Shown piece by piece: positions 13,752-20,692 of a stretch of DNA of 25,892 nucleotides. The first letter of the stretch is position 1. Every line of letters begins with the position of its first letter. The stretch covers positions 1 through 25,892 of the IMG/VR virus record IMGVR_UViG_3300049003_000059; one strand, 5' to 3'. The position numbers and the translations under genes were made by a program. Origin of the DNA: a virus. Below the pieces are notes generated by a model. It worked only from the letters and a program-made list of their open reading frames with translations, was not told where the DNA came from and did no database searches.

Positions 13752-15404
13752 TCACGAGCGTCTGCCCACGATGCGCGATTCCGAGCCGCCGCCCTGGATG
13801 GCCTTGAACACGCTGGCGTGCGCCTGTGCTGCGATGTACGGTGCGGCGTTCTGGATCGCGGCGAAGACGGTTTCGGGGAGTCCGGGTGACATGTTGAACA
13901 CGAGCGTCTGGCTGACCATCGCGCCGCCGAGCTTGTTGTTCGGGATGATCGTGCCGCCGCTGTTGGGGACGAAGAGTTCCGGGCCGTTCTCGCCGACGAT
14001 CGACGGTATTCCGACGGGCGGACTCCCGCCTTCCGCGAAGAAGCCCCCGAACATGCTCCCGAACAAGCCGCCTCCGCCACCGGGTGAACCGAACAGACCG
14101 TCGGCCAGCGGGCCGAGCAGGTAGCGCTTGGCCAGCATCTTGGCGAGTTCTTCGGCCAGCCCCCGGACCGCGTCCTTGGCGCTCTTCGACTGGAAGATCA
14201 TGTCGCCGGCGGCGCTCGCGAAGCTGTCCTTGAGTTCGGCGGAGAACCGCGCGGCCTCCTGCTGTTTCTGGGCCATCTCGTAGGTCGATCGGGCGACTTC
14301 CGAGTTGGCGGCGGCCAGCAGTTCCGCGTCCTTGATCCCGGCCTGCTGTGCCCGTTCGAGGGTTTCGTAATAGGCCTTCTTCGCCGCCGCGTCGGCCGGG
14401 GCCATGCCGGCGAATTCGTGCTCGTGGGCGAGTTGGGTGTTGTAATCCTCCAAGGCCTTCTTCGCGTCGGCGATCTTCTTGGCGCCGTCGTCCTTCAGGA
14501 GCCCGGCGTTGCCCCCCTTGGCAGAGTTCGAGCCCGAGAACGAGATCCCCATTTCGTCGAAGTCTTCTTTGCTGAAGGGCGCCGGTCCGGTTGCCCCGCT
14601 GTGCGTGCCCGGCACGGTCAGGGCGGCCAGATTTGGGATCGATTTGATTCCGTCCGAAATTGCGTTGACGCCGGCGGCGAAGGCTTCGAGATAGGAAATG
14701 ATCCCGGAGTTGAGGATGGCCAGCTTCATCTGTTCGACGGCCGCGGTCCACTTGTCCCCCATCTCGTCGATCCGCGCGAGGTCCTCGTCGCTCAGAGCGT
14801 CCCCGTTCGCCTTGATCGAATCGGTGAGGCCCTTCATGTCGCCGGCGGCCTGACGGATCAGCGGGGCGATCGTCGCGAACGACCGTCCGAAGATCGAGAT
14901 GCCGAGGTTGGTGAACTCGCTCTGGCTTTTGATCCCCGAAAGGGCGTCGGCGATGGCGTTGAACTGGTCCTCGGGAGACAACTGCTGGAGCTTCCGAACC
15001 GAAAGCCCCATCTGGTCGAAGGCCTTCACCTGGTCCTGCCCGCCCTTGGCGGCTTCGCCGATGGCGTTGTTCATCCTCACCAGCGACCCGGCGAACTCGT
15101 CCACCCCCGATCCGGATTGTCTCAGGGGGATGTTCAGGGCGGAGAGCGTGCTCCCGAGGAAGCCGGTCCGCTGCGCCAGGTCGTTGATGTGATCGGCCTC
15201 GGCGAACGCGGCCCGCCCGAAGCTGGTCACCGCGACGACGCTGAGCGCCGGTGCGAGAGCGAGAAGCTGATTCTTCAGGTTGCTCAGCGAGCTTTCCATC
15301 TTGCCGGCGTTCTGCTGCACGGCACCGCTGGCGCTGCGCATCGCCCGCTCCAGCTCGGCGGAGTCCGCCCTGATCCGTACTACCAGCTCGCCTACGTCGG
15401 TCAT
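13752..15404 (-). CDS. Tape measure protein, short (550 aa)
   Basis: The ATG at 15402-15404 follows the chaperone stop by two bases. The N-terminus (MTDVGELVVRIRADSAELER) and the helical regions at 1-60 and 310-420 are typical of phage tape measures. A C-terminal Gly/Phe-rich stretch (GLFGSMFGGFFAEGGS) leads into GENGPELFVPNSGGTIIPN, a common motif at the end of lambda-type tape measures. At about 0.15 nm per residue it predicts a tail near 80 nm (an estimate from the usual rule). It lies directly behind the frameshifting chaperone, as expected. Confidence 0.9.
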   Translation of the reverse strand: MTDVGELVVRIRADSAELERAMRSASGAVQQNAGKMESSLSNLKNQLLALAPALSVVAVTSFGRAAFAEADHINDLAQRTGFLGSTLSALNIPLRQSGSGVDEFAGSLVRMNNAIGEAAKGGQDQVKAFDQMGLSVRKLQQLSPEDQFNAIADALSGIKSQSEFTNLGISIFGRSFATIAPLIRQAAGDMKGLTDSIKANGDALSDEDLARIDEMGDKWTAAVEQMKLAILNSGIISYLEAFAAGVNAISDGIKSIPNLAALTVPGTHSGATGPAPFSKEDFDEMGISFSGSNSAKGGNAGLLKDDGAKKIADAKKALEDYNTQLAHEHEFAGMAPADAAAKKAYYETLERAQQAGIKDAELLAAANSEVARSTYEMAQKQQEAARFSAELKDSFASAAGDMIFQSKSAKDAVRGLAEELAKMLAKRYLLGPLADGLFGSPGGGGGLFGSMFGGFFAEGGSPPVGIPSIVGENGPELFVPNSGGTIIPNNKLGGAMVSQTLVFNMSPGLPETVFAAIQNAAPYIAAQAHASVFKAIQGGGSESRIVGRRS

Positions 15405-15406
15405 TT

Positions 15407-15969
15407 TTAGTCCGGGAATCTGTTCATGAGTTCTTCCAGTTCGTCGCGGGTCGGGTATTGTTCCTCCGCGGTGTCGACGCCCTTAAACTTGGCGTACCCT
15501 TCGAGCGCCCGCGCGCACTCCCACGTCGTGGCCTTCCAGAAGGCGGCCGGCGGCCACCTCAGGATGCCGAGGCAGGTTTCCTGGTAGAGCCGCCAGGGAA
15601 AGCCTTCAGCAGCTCCCCCACCTGCGTCGCTTTCTCCCTCCGCGTTTCCGGGGGCGCGAGGCAGATGCTGAGGAACCCGTAGAGGTGCATCCGAAGCAGG
15701 GTGTTCGCGTCGCCGGCGAGTCCCACCGTGTTCCACAGCAGGCCGCTGACTTCGGCGGCGGACGTCTTGTGGTCGTTGGCGGTGAGGATCGCCGAGAGGA
15801 GTTTGGCGAGGTCGCGGGCCGAAAGCTCGTCGATGAGCCCGACGACGATCTTGATGATGCTTCGTCCCACCGCGTATTCGGCGGCCTCGATCATCTCCAT
15901 CGTTCCGACCAGGTCGTAGTCCCTCCCCGCGAAAGGAAGCGTGTAGCGCGGGCGTGCCGATTCGGTCAT
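15407..15969 (-). CDS. Tail assembly chaperone, long (GT-type) product by -1 frameshift
   Basis: The short chaperone frame (from 15969) and a second frame ending at 15407 overlap in the -1 relation. The second frame reads WRLYQETCLGILRWPPAAFW then ELEELMNRFPD, the pattern of small tail chaperones (TAC_6/gp10.1-like), but it has no start codon with a Shine-Dalgarno. Slippage at TTTCCCT (15601-15595) joins residue P125 of the first frame to W of the second and yields a fusion of 187 aa. This is the GT analogue used to coat the tape measure during assembly. The ratio of short to long product cannot be read from sequence. Confidence 0.75.
15559..15969 (-). CDS. Tail assembly chaperone, short (G-type) product
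   Basis: This 136-aa protein starts at an ATG overlapping the upstream stop (ATGA at 15966-15969). Its sequence (FAGRDYDLVGTMEMIEAAEY, then LSARDLAKLLSAILTAND) matches the gene transfer agent-type chaperone family (Phage_TAC_11/GTA gp10 region). The Cys-containing middle (LYGFLSICLAPPETRREKA) leads to the frameshift site. Ribosomes that do not shift stop ten residues later (KPASAS). It should bind the tape measure together with the long form while the tail tube polymerises. Confidence 0.8.
   Translation of the reverse strand: MTESARPRYTLPFAGRDYDLVGTMEMIEAAEYAVGRSIIKIVVGLIDELSARDLAKLLSAILTANDHKTSAAEVSGLLWNTVGLAGDANTLLRMHLYGFLSICLAPPETRREKATQVGELLKAFPGGSTRKPASAS
15595..15601 (-). promoter_or_regulatory. 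-1 programmed ribosomal frameshift site TTTCCCT
   Basis: In the upstream frame the codons are GCT TTC CCT, so T TTC CCT is a perfect X XXY YYZ heptamer in the correct register. The downstream bases contain GGCGGC and a later GCCGCC that could pair to form a stimulatory stem. Confidence 0.75.
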
Positions 15970-16331
15970 AGTCTGGGCATCTTCACCGCGGCGACGGTCA
16001 TGCTCGTGGCGGTGTCGAGGGTGTAGTTGACCATGCCCGAGCTGTCGTTGAACTCGGTGGGGCCGAACGGACCGACGATGGCGACGCCGCCGTTGGTGCC
16101 GCTGCCGGGAATGGTGACCGTGGGGCTGGCGACGGTGAGCGGGTTGTAGCCGGGGGTGTTGACCGTGGCGTTCTGGACGGTGAGGGTGAGGGTGCGGGCC
16201 GTGACGCTACCGTTGACGAACAAGAGGAAGGTGTTGCCGTCGTTGAGGAACTTGTCGGCCGTGGACGCCGCGGCCAGGGTCGAGCTGATCAGCCCGGCGA
16301 TGGTCAGCGTTTGAACGGTTAGAGTTGCCAT
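15966..16331 (-). CDS. Conserved small virion-type protein, beta-rich (121 aa)
   Basis: It has TAGGAG six bases before the ATG at 16329-16331; the stop of the tail-tube gene is part of that Shine-Dalgarno. MATLTVQTLTIAGL opens a beta-sandwich-like sequence with VTIPGSGTNGGVAIVGPFGP and EFNDSSGMVNYTL. I know this pattern (FxxDGxTxLxxxNxxxxxxTVTxxT, then VGPF) from many tailed phages, where it lies near neck or tail genes, but its function is not established. No membrane or catalytic motif is present. It is coupled to the chaperone by ATGA. A tail or decoration role is likely. Confidence 0.65.
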   Translation of the reverse strand: MATLTVQTLTIAGLISSTLAAASTADKFLNDGNTFLLFVNGSVTARTLTLTVQNATVNTPGYNPLTVASPTVTIPGSGTNGGVAIVGPFGPTEFNDSSGMVNYTLDTATSMTVAAVKMPRL

Positions 16332-16340
16332 GGGTTACTC

Positions 16341-16745
16341 CTACGAGTTGCTGAAGGTGATCGTGCCGGACGACTCGAGTGTGGCGGTGAAGGTGAACTC
16401 CTTGTTGAAGTCGCCGGACGCCTCGAAGTTGGTGATGAGGAAGCTGGCCTCGATCGTGTCGCCGTCCGGTTCCAGCAGTTGGAACGTGTTGAGGGCCGCC
16501 GCCTGGGCCAGCCCCTTGAACGTCTCGTAGGTGGCGTCGGTCGTGGCGAGCCCGGCGACGTTGATGCTGAGGGATTTCGTGCCGGCCCCTTCGAGGAGAG
16601 TGCGGAAGCTGGCGGAGTCCTTATTGGTGATCTCCACCATCTCGACGCCGAGCTTGTAGGACGTGGACCGCATCGCGGCGAGGGTGCCCCCGACGCCAGC
16701 GGCGCCGAGCTTGAGCAGGAATGAAATGCCTTTTTGTGCGGCCAT
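16341..16745 (-). CDS. Major tail (tube) protein, TP901-1 family
   Basis: This 134-aa protein has the hallmark sequence of Phage_tail_2: MAAQKGISFLLKLG, then VEMVEITNKDSASFRTLLEG and SLSINVAGLATTDATYETFK, ending in an FTATLESSGTITFS strand. It should polymerise into the flexible tail tube. It follows the DUF3168 tail terminator and precedes chaperones, the standard order. Its Shine-Dalgarno AAGGAGG is 12 bases from the ATG and sits in the loop of a small hairpin (16754-16769), an unusual setting for a gene that needs high expression. Confidence 0.9.
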   Translation of the reverse strand: MAAQKGISFLLKLGAAGVGGTLAAMRSTSYKLGVEMVEITNKDSASFRTLLEGAGTKSLSINVAGLATTDATYETFKGLAQAAALNTFQLLEPDGDTIEASFLITNFEASGDFNKEFTFTATLESSGTITFSNS

Positions 16746-16753
16746 GCAGTGGT

Positions 16754-16769
16754 AAGCCCTCCTTGGCTT
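16754..16769 (-). promoter_or_regulatory. Ribosome-binding site in a hairpin loop before the tail tube gene
   Basis: On the minus strand AAGCC and GGCTT form a 5-bp stem with AAGGAG in the loop. The next ATG is at 16743-16745, so the spacing is longer than usual. Confidence 0.35.
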
Positions 16770-16775
16770 GGTTGG

Positions 16776-17204
16776 TTATTGGATATAGGCGCGGTAGCGG
16801 GCTACCCCGTGGTAGTACTGGTCGTTCTGTCCTTCGATCGCGGTGTCCTGAAAGGTCTGCTCGAACTCGGACTGGAGCATGACGAGGGTGAAACCTGAAA
16901 CGGTGACGCTCGATTCCTGCTTGTGCAGCGCGTCGTAGACGGCCGACAGGATCGCCTTCACCGACTTCCTTCCGGCCTTCTGGTAGTCCCAGCAGTGGAT
17001 CGTGACGGTCACGTCCCAGCCGTTGGTGGTCTTGGTCGACCAGTCGGTAGAAGTGTCGTCGCCGATCACCACGTACGGGGCGGTGGCGTCCTGCGGCACG
17101 AAGTCGTACACGGTGGACGAACTGCTCAAGAGCGACGTGAGCGCGGAGTAGCCGGTGAGCCGGGTGTAGATCCCCGCCTGCAGAGCGTTGGACGGGGTCG
17201 TCAT
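16776..17204 (-). CDS. Tail terminator/completion protein, DUF3168 family
   Basis: This 142-aa protein starts at an ATG overlapping the stop of the gp10-family gene (ATGA). The sequence ALQAGIYTRLTGYSALTSLL, VYDFVPQDATAPYVVIGDD and VTVTIHCWDYQKAGRKSVKA is characteristic of DUF3168 (SPP1 gp17 / lambda gpU-like). It should cap the tail tube and join it to the head-neck. Its position between HK97-gp10 and the tail tube is canonical. Confidence 0.9.
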   Translation of the reverse strand: MTTPSNALQAGIYTRLTGYSALTSLLSSSSTVYDFVPQDATAPYVVIGDDTSTDWSTKTTNGWDVTVTIHCWDYQKAGRKSVKAILSAVYDALHKQESSVTVSGFTLVMLQSEFEQTFQDTAIEGQNDQYYHGVARYRAYIQ

Positions 17205-17641
17205 TTGCCGGTGGCCCGAGCGATGGCCAGGGCCAGTCGCTCCTTGATCCAGGCCTTACTCTGTTCGAGTGCCGGGAACATGAACGGACGCGGCGCCATC
17301 TTCGACGTGCCGAATTCGAGCATCGACGCGTACTTCACGGTCCCGCGTCCGGCGGTGACGAACGATTCCCCGTCGCCGGCGTACGAGCTGATCGAGTTGA
17401 CGAGTCGGCCGGTGTCGCTGGCGGGGGCCTCGCCCGGCGCCGAGGCGCGGTGGGTGACGCTCCGGCGGTGGTAGACGATGCCGGACTTCCCGCCCGAGAG
17501 GATGCTCTTTTTGGCGACCGTCTCGACGTGCTTTGCGGCGGCGTAGAGGGCCTTGTTGACCCCCTGCTCGATCCGTTTCGGGGTTGCTGCGAGTGACTCC
17601 TTGATCTTGTCGAGGCCGTCGATCCGAACCGAATAGTCCAT
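17201..17641 (-). CDS. HK97-gp10 family neck/tail-component protein
   Basis: This 146-aa protein has an ATG immediately after the preceding stop (TAG). It matches the HK97 gp10 family: DGLDKIKESLAATPKRIEQG at the start, SAPGEAPASDTGRLVNSI in the middle, and YASMLEFGTSKMAPRPFMFP near the end. The role is head-tail joining or tail completion. Normally this gene directly follows the head-tail adaptor; here 3.3 kb of other genes lie between them. Confidence 0.9.
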   Translation of the reverse strand: MDYSVRIDGLDKIKESLAATPKRIEQGVNKALYAAAKHVETVAKKSILSGGKSGIVYHRRSVTHRASAPGEAPASDTGRLVNSISSYAGDGESFVTAGRGTVKYASMLEFGTSKMAPRPFMFPALEQSKAWIKERLALAIARATGK

Positions 17642-17911
17642 CTACTGTTCCCTGACGATGATCTTGAAGCTCTTCTGCTCGATGCGCCCCCCGGCCGTGG
17701 TGATCTGGTTCGTCACGAGGTACTCCTCCCCGGAAGTGCCGCCGGTCAGCCAGATGGTGGCGATGGTGGTCGTGTTCGAGGTGCTGTAATTGGTGATGCC
17801 GGTCTGAAGGGTCCACGCGGAGGCGGTGATCGTGTCGCTGCCGAGGAACGCGGACCAGTCGACCTGGTAGTCCTTCCGCGCGGACGGGTCTTTGATGAAT
17901 TCCGTTGTCAT
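17642..17911 (-). CDS. Small beta-rich phage protein (possible fibre-tail adaptor), 89 aa
   Basis: It has an ATGA overlap with the repeat-protein gene. The opening FIKDPSARKDYQVDWSAFLG, then DTITASAWTLQTG and WLTGGTSGEEYLVTNQITT, follows a pattern common in phages and sometimes labelled a fibre-tail adaptor; I am not certain of that label. It looks like one immunoglobulin-like or jelly-roll domain with a C-terminal KSFKIIVREQ strand. It lies directly behind a protein ending in nonapeptide repeats, an association I believe recurs in phages, so the two may interact in the neck. Confidence 0.6.
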   Translation of the reverse strand: MTTEFIKDPSARKDYQVDWSAFLGSDTITASAWTLQTGITNYSTSNTTTIATIWLTGGTSGEEYLVTNQITTAGGRIEQKSFKIIVREQ

Positions 17912-19035
17912 GCGACCCTGATGATCCTGCTCTCTGCTGCGACGGTCACCACTCGGCTTTCGGCCGACGCGGTAACCGTCCGGTTGTCGTTGGCGGCCGT
18001 CACGACCCTGCTCTCGGCGGCGATCGTGATGACCCTGTTCTCGGCAGGGACGTAAACGACGTTCTCGCCCGACGGTACGAGCTGCATTCCGCCCGCGCCC
18101 GCCGTGTCGTCCGCTTCGATAACGGCTCCGCTGCCCGTCACGAGAACGACCTGTGTGGCGGTTGCCGTGGCGGTGTCGTCTCCTTCAGTGACCGAGCCGG
18201 TGCCGGTGATCTGGAGGCTACCGATGCCCGATGCCGTATCGTCGATCTCAGTAAGCGCTGCAGATCCGGTGACGGTCAGCGCCCCGGTGCCGGCGGCGGT
18301 GTCGTCGCCCTCGGTCAGGGCGGCGGTGGACGTGACGCCGGTGCCCGACGCTGCGCCAGACCCGACGGCGGTGTCGTCGGCTTCTGTTAAAGCCGCGCTC
18401 CCGCGGATGCCCGCGAGCCCGGCTCCCGAGGCTGAGTCATTCGACTCACTCAGCGCCGCTGTGCCGCTGATCGTCTCGGTTCCCGACGCCGATGTCGTGT
18501 CGCTGGCCTCGGTGAGAGAGGCGCTGCCGATGACGGTTTCGGTGGCGGTTCCCGACGCGGCGTCGTTCGATTCCGTGACCGCAGCCGAGCCGCGAATGCC
18601 GGCCAGACCGGTCCCGCTTGCGGAATCGTTCGCTTCCGTCAGTGAGGCCGTACCGGTGAACGTTTCGAGGCCACTACCGGAGGTAGAGTCTCCCGTTTCG
18701 GTGACAGCCGCCGAGCCGGTGATCGTTTCTGTTGCCGTGCCGGCCGCCGTGTCGTCGGTCTCGGTAAGTGCGGCCGAACCGCGGATTCCGGCGACGCCAG
18801 TTCCGGACGCGGAGTCGTTCGATTCAGTTAGCGCCGCGGAGCCGGTGATCGTCTCCGTGCCGCTGCCGGATGCGGTATCATTCGCTTCCGTGACGGCGGC
18901 CGATCCTCGTATCCCCGCCAGTCCGGTACCTGATGCGGTGTCGTCGGTCTCGATGACGGCCGCGGAGGCGAATACCCCCGTTACGACCCGCTTGATGATC
19001 GCGGCAAAAGGTTGCCTTCTGCCGAGGCGGGCCAT
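17908..19035 (-). CDS. Tandem-repeat virion-type protein (375 aa), two repeat periods
   Basis: Start ATG at 19033-19035 with GGAG nine bases ahead. After a basic N-terminus (MARLGRRQPFAAIIKR), residues 24-324 are 14 units of about 21 residues with consensus SAALTExDDTASGTGxxxIxG. Units ending in AGIRG alternate with units ending in TETITG. Residues 331-375 are five exact-length nonapeptides (AENRVITIA, AESRVVTAA, NDNRTVTAS, AESRVVTVA, AESRIIRVA). It has no aromatic residue in the repeats and no catalytic motif. Periodic Ser/Thr/Asp-rich sequence suggests a fibrous beta-solenoid or an extended whisker. It may be a neck fibre or decoration. I know of no function for it. Confidence 0.75.
   Translation of the reverse strand: MARLGRRQPFAAIIKRVVTGVFASAAVIETDDTASGTGLAGIRGSAAVTEANDTASGSGTETITGSAALTESNDSASGTGVAGIRGSAALTETDDTAAGTATETITGSAAVTETGDSTSGSGLETFTGTASLTEANDSASGTGLAGIRGSAAVTESNDAASGTATETVIGSASLTEASDTTSASGTETISGTAALSESNDSASGAGLAGIRGSAALTEADDTAVGSGAASGTGVTSTAALTEGDDTAAGTGALTVTGSAALTEIDDTASGIGSLQITGTGSVTEGDDTATATATQVVLVTGSGAVIEADDTAGAGGMQLVPSGENVVYVPAENRVITIAAESRVVTAANDNRTVTASAESRVVTVAAESRIIRVA
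17911..18045 (-). repeat. Five 27-bp coding repeats (nonapeptide AESRVVTVA type)
   Basis: Five consecutive 9-residue units with an invariant Arg followed by V/T/I-V/I-T/R. They end exactly at the stop codon. Confidence 0.85.
18064..18966 (-). repeat. Fourteen 63-bp-type coding repeats (21-residue units)
   Basis: Nine units are exactly 21 residues, the others 21-24. Codon usage differs between units, so the array is old enough to have drifted at synonymous sites. Confidence 0.85.
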
Positions 19036-19047
19036 GCTATCTCCTAA

Positions 19048-19530
19048 TCAGATCGCGAGTACGACGTAGCAATAGGCGTTGACGGCGGTGCCGAACGTGA
19101 CGCGGATGCGGCCGAACTTTCCGGCCTGGATGATCGGCTCCCGGCCGAGGGGGAACTGCTTGACGAACTGGGTCGTCGGGGCGATGAGCTGGGGGCCGTC
19201 GAGGTTACGAACGGAAGTGATCGATCCCTCGCCGGTCGACGTGTAGCCGGTGGATGTCGTGCCGACCGCGATCAAGGCGGTGGTCGGGTCGCCGCCCATG
19301 AGCGCGTCCGAATCGAGCTTGGTGATATCGGCCGCGGCTGCGGCCGTTACCGTCGCCGCGACGTCGGTCTCGATCAACTCCACCTTTCCGGGCGTCGCCG
19401 CCGACGAGCCGTCGAAGGAAATGCCCCACTCGATGATCTTGGCGACGACAGTGGCCCCGGGCTTGATCTGCAGCATTGTTTTAACTGCGTTTCCGGTCGT
19501 GACGGTGGCGAAGGCCGCCGTGGTCGGCAT
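19048..19530 (-). CDS. Small phage virion-type protein, 160 aa
   Basis: Start ATG at 19528-19530 with AGGAAA upstream. Sequence: PTTAAFATVTTGNAVKTMLQ at the start, then AKIIEWGISFDGSSAATPG and VKQFPLGREPIIQAGKFGR, ending in VNAYCYVVLAI. Beta-rich, Thr/Ala-rich, no membrane segment. I have a general memory of similar proteins in phage structural regions, but cannot name a family. Located between the repeat protein and another beta-rich gene. A decoration or fibre-associated role is plausible. Confidence 0.6.
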   Translation of the reverse strand: MPTTAAFATVTTGNAVKTMLQIKPGATVVAKIIEWGISFDGSSAATPGKVELIETDVAATVTAAAAADITKLDSDALMGGDPTTALIAVGTTSTGYTSTGEGSITSVRNLDGPQLIAPTTQFVKQFPLGREPIIQAGKFGRIRVTFGTAVNAYCYVVLAI

Positions 19531-19590
19531 GGGGCCGTTTCCTATCAGATAGATCGCCGTATAGCTATCCTCGCTTCCATGTTTAGATTC

Positions 19591-20277
19591 CTAATATGTT
19601 GCCGCAGCGTTGATTGCTTGTAGCGCGGAGATGAATCTGTTCGGGTTGCCCGTTGACGGTCCGGCAAGGGTCATGCTGAACTCGACCCACGGGTTGTTGG
19701 CGGTCGTCGTCGTTTCGTCTTCCGGAAGGTCGCTGGCGCTGTTGTCCCCGAACACGAGCGTGGCGGCGAAGTTCGTGCTGGACGTGTCGCCCTTGCGAAA
19801 CCCGAGCTCGATCACGATGCGGTCATTGTTTTGTGCCGCAACGCTGCTCAGCGCCGAACCAGAACTTCCCTTGGGGAACTTCCTGTTGGTGGCGCTCGTT
19901 GCGAACTCGTTACTCAAGGCGCTGGTGTCGAATGCCAGAAGCGTTCCGCGCGACGTGCCGCCGTCGTTGGAAACAACCTTGACCAGCATTTGCGCCCGCT
20001 GGTCGCCGGCGCTGCCGCTCTCCAACGCCCGGATCTGCCCCTTCACCGTCCCCGTAATGGTTTGGGCGCCGATCGGATCGGACACATACATTCGCATTGC
20101 CCAATCCTGATTGGCAGTGCTGTTCGTTTCCGACACGTTCTTGTTCGACATGGCGGAACTGATTCTGGCCGTCACGCATTTCAGCGCGTCCGCGGAAGCG
20201 GTATTGAACCAGCCGGCGTCGAACGACGGCGTAACGTCGGCGGCGCCGCTCGAGGGCAGGTAAAAGCGGGTCACCAC
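19591..20277 (-). CDS. Beta-rich phage protein, 228 aa, likely virion component
   Basis: The start is one of two tandem GTG codons (20275-20277 chosen), seven bases after the previous stop, so translation is probably coupled. The sequence opens MVTRFYLPSSGAADVTPSFD with WFNTASADALKCVTARI and contains RGTLLAFDTSALSNEF and IVIELGFRKGDT, with WVEFSMTL near the end. It resembles carbohydrate-binding or jelly-roll folds in length and strand pattern. No catalytic motif seen. It belongs to the run of six unusual genes between the adaptor and neck genes and is likely displayed on the particle. Confidence 0.6.
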   Translation of the reverse strand: MVTRFYLPSSGAADVTPSFDAGWFNTASADALKCVTARISSAMSNKNVSETNSTANQDWAMRMYVSDPIGAQTITGTVKGQIRALESGSAGDQRAQMLVKVVSNDGGTSRGTLLAFDTSALSNEFATSATNRKFPKGSSGSALSSVAAQNNDRIVIELGFRKGDTSSTNFAATLVFGDNSASDLPEDETTTTANNPWVEFSMTLAGPSTGNPNRFISALQAINAAATY

Positions 20278-20283
20278 GGCCGG

Positions 20284-20691
20284 TCAATTTCCGCTGGTGA
20301 TGGTGAAAGCGGAACAGGAGACTTGCGCACCCGAGACGATGCTCGTGGTGTTCAAAATCAGGTCGGTACCACTGGTGCCGACAGTGAAGTCCACCTTGCG
20401 CGTACCCCCCGAGGTGAGGAAGCTGGCCCAGGTCGCTGTGCCGGTGTTGTCGGCCGAAGAGTCGGAGGTGATGGCGTTGAGGGTCAGGACGCCGGAAGAC
20501 GCTCCGGGTGCGAAGGTCGCATTCAGGGTGAGTTCGGCCAGAACCGTATTGCCCGAGAGGGCGGTGTCGGGGTTGGTGGGCTGGGTGCCGGAGTAGATGC
20601 GGAAGAGGCCGGAGGCGCCGACGGGGGTTGTGTACTTGGCATCAAGGCCTGCATTTTTGGCCGTAACAGCCACTTTAAGATTCGAGGCCAT
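20284..20691 (-). CDS. Conserved phage protein, beta-rich, 135 aa
   Basis: ATG one base after the stop of the upstream gene; length 135 aa. MASNLKVAVTAKNAGLDAKY, then GASGLFRIYSGTQPTNPDTA, ATWASFLTSGGTRKVDFTVG and a final SCSAFTITSGN. I recognise this combination as recurrent in tailed phages (LRIYDGTQPxxPDTAL and a final VTITAGN). The function is not established. It has no enzyme signature and is likely a structural protein such as a tail or head appendage. Confidence 0.65.
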   Translation of the reverse strand: MASNLKVAVTAKNAGLDAKYTTPVGASGLFRIYSGTQPTNPDTALSGNTVLAELTLNATFAPGASSGVLTLNAITSDSSADNTGTATWASFLTSGGTRKVDFTVGTSGTDLILNTTSIVSGAQVSCSAFTITSGN

Positions 20692-20692
20692 G

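Noticed and set aside
13744-14751. Upstream extension of the distal-tail-like frame
   Set aside because: The extension is antisense-like junk overlapping the tape measure in another frame; the real start is the ATG at 13743.
18064-18966. Array of 63-bp repeats as a CRISPR-like or minisatellite non-coding element
   Set aside because: Repeats keep one open frame with coupled start and stop codons, differ mainly at synonymous sites, and show no constant repeat/spacer structure.
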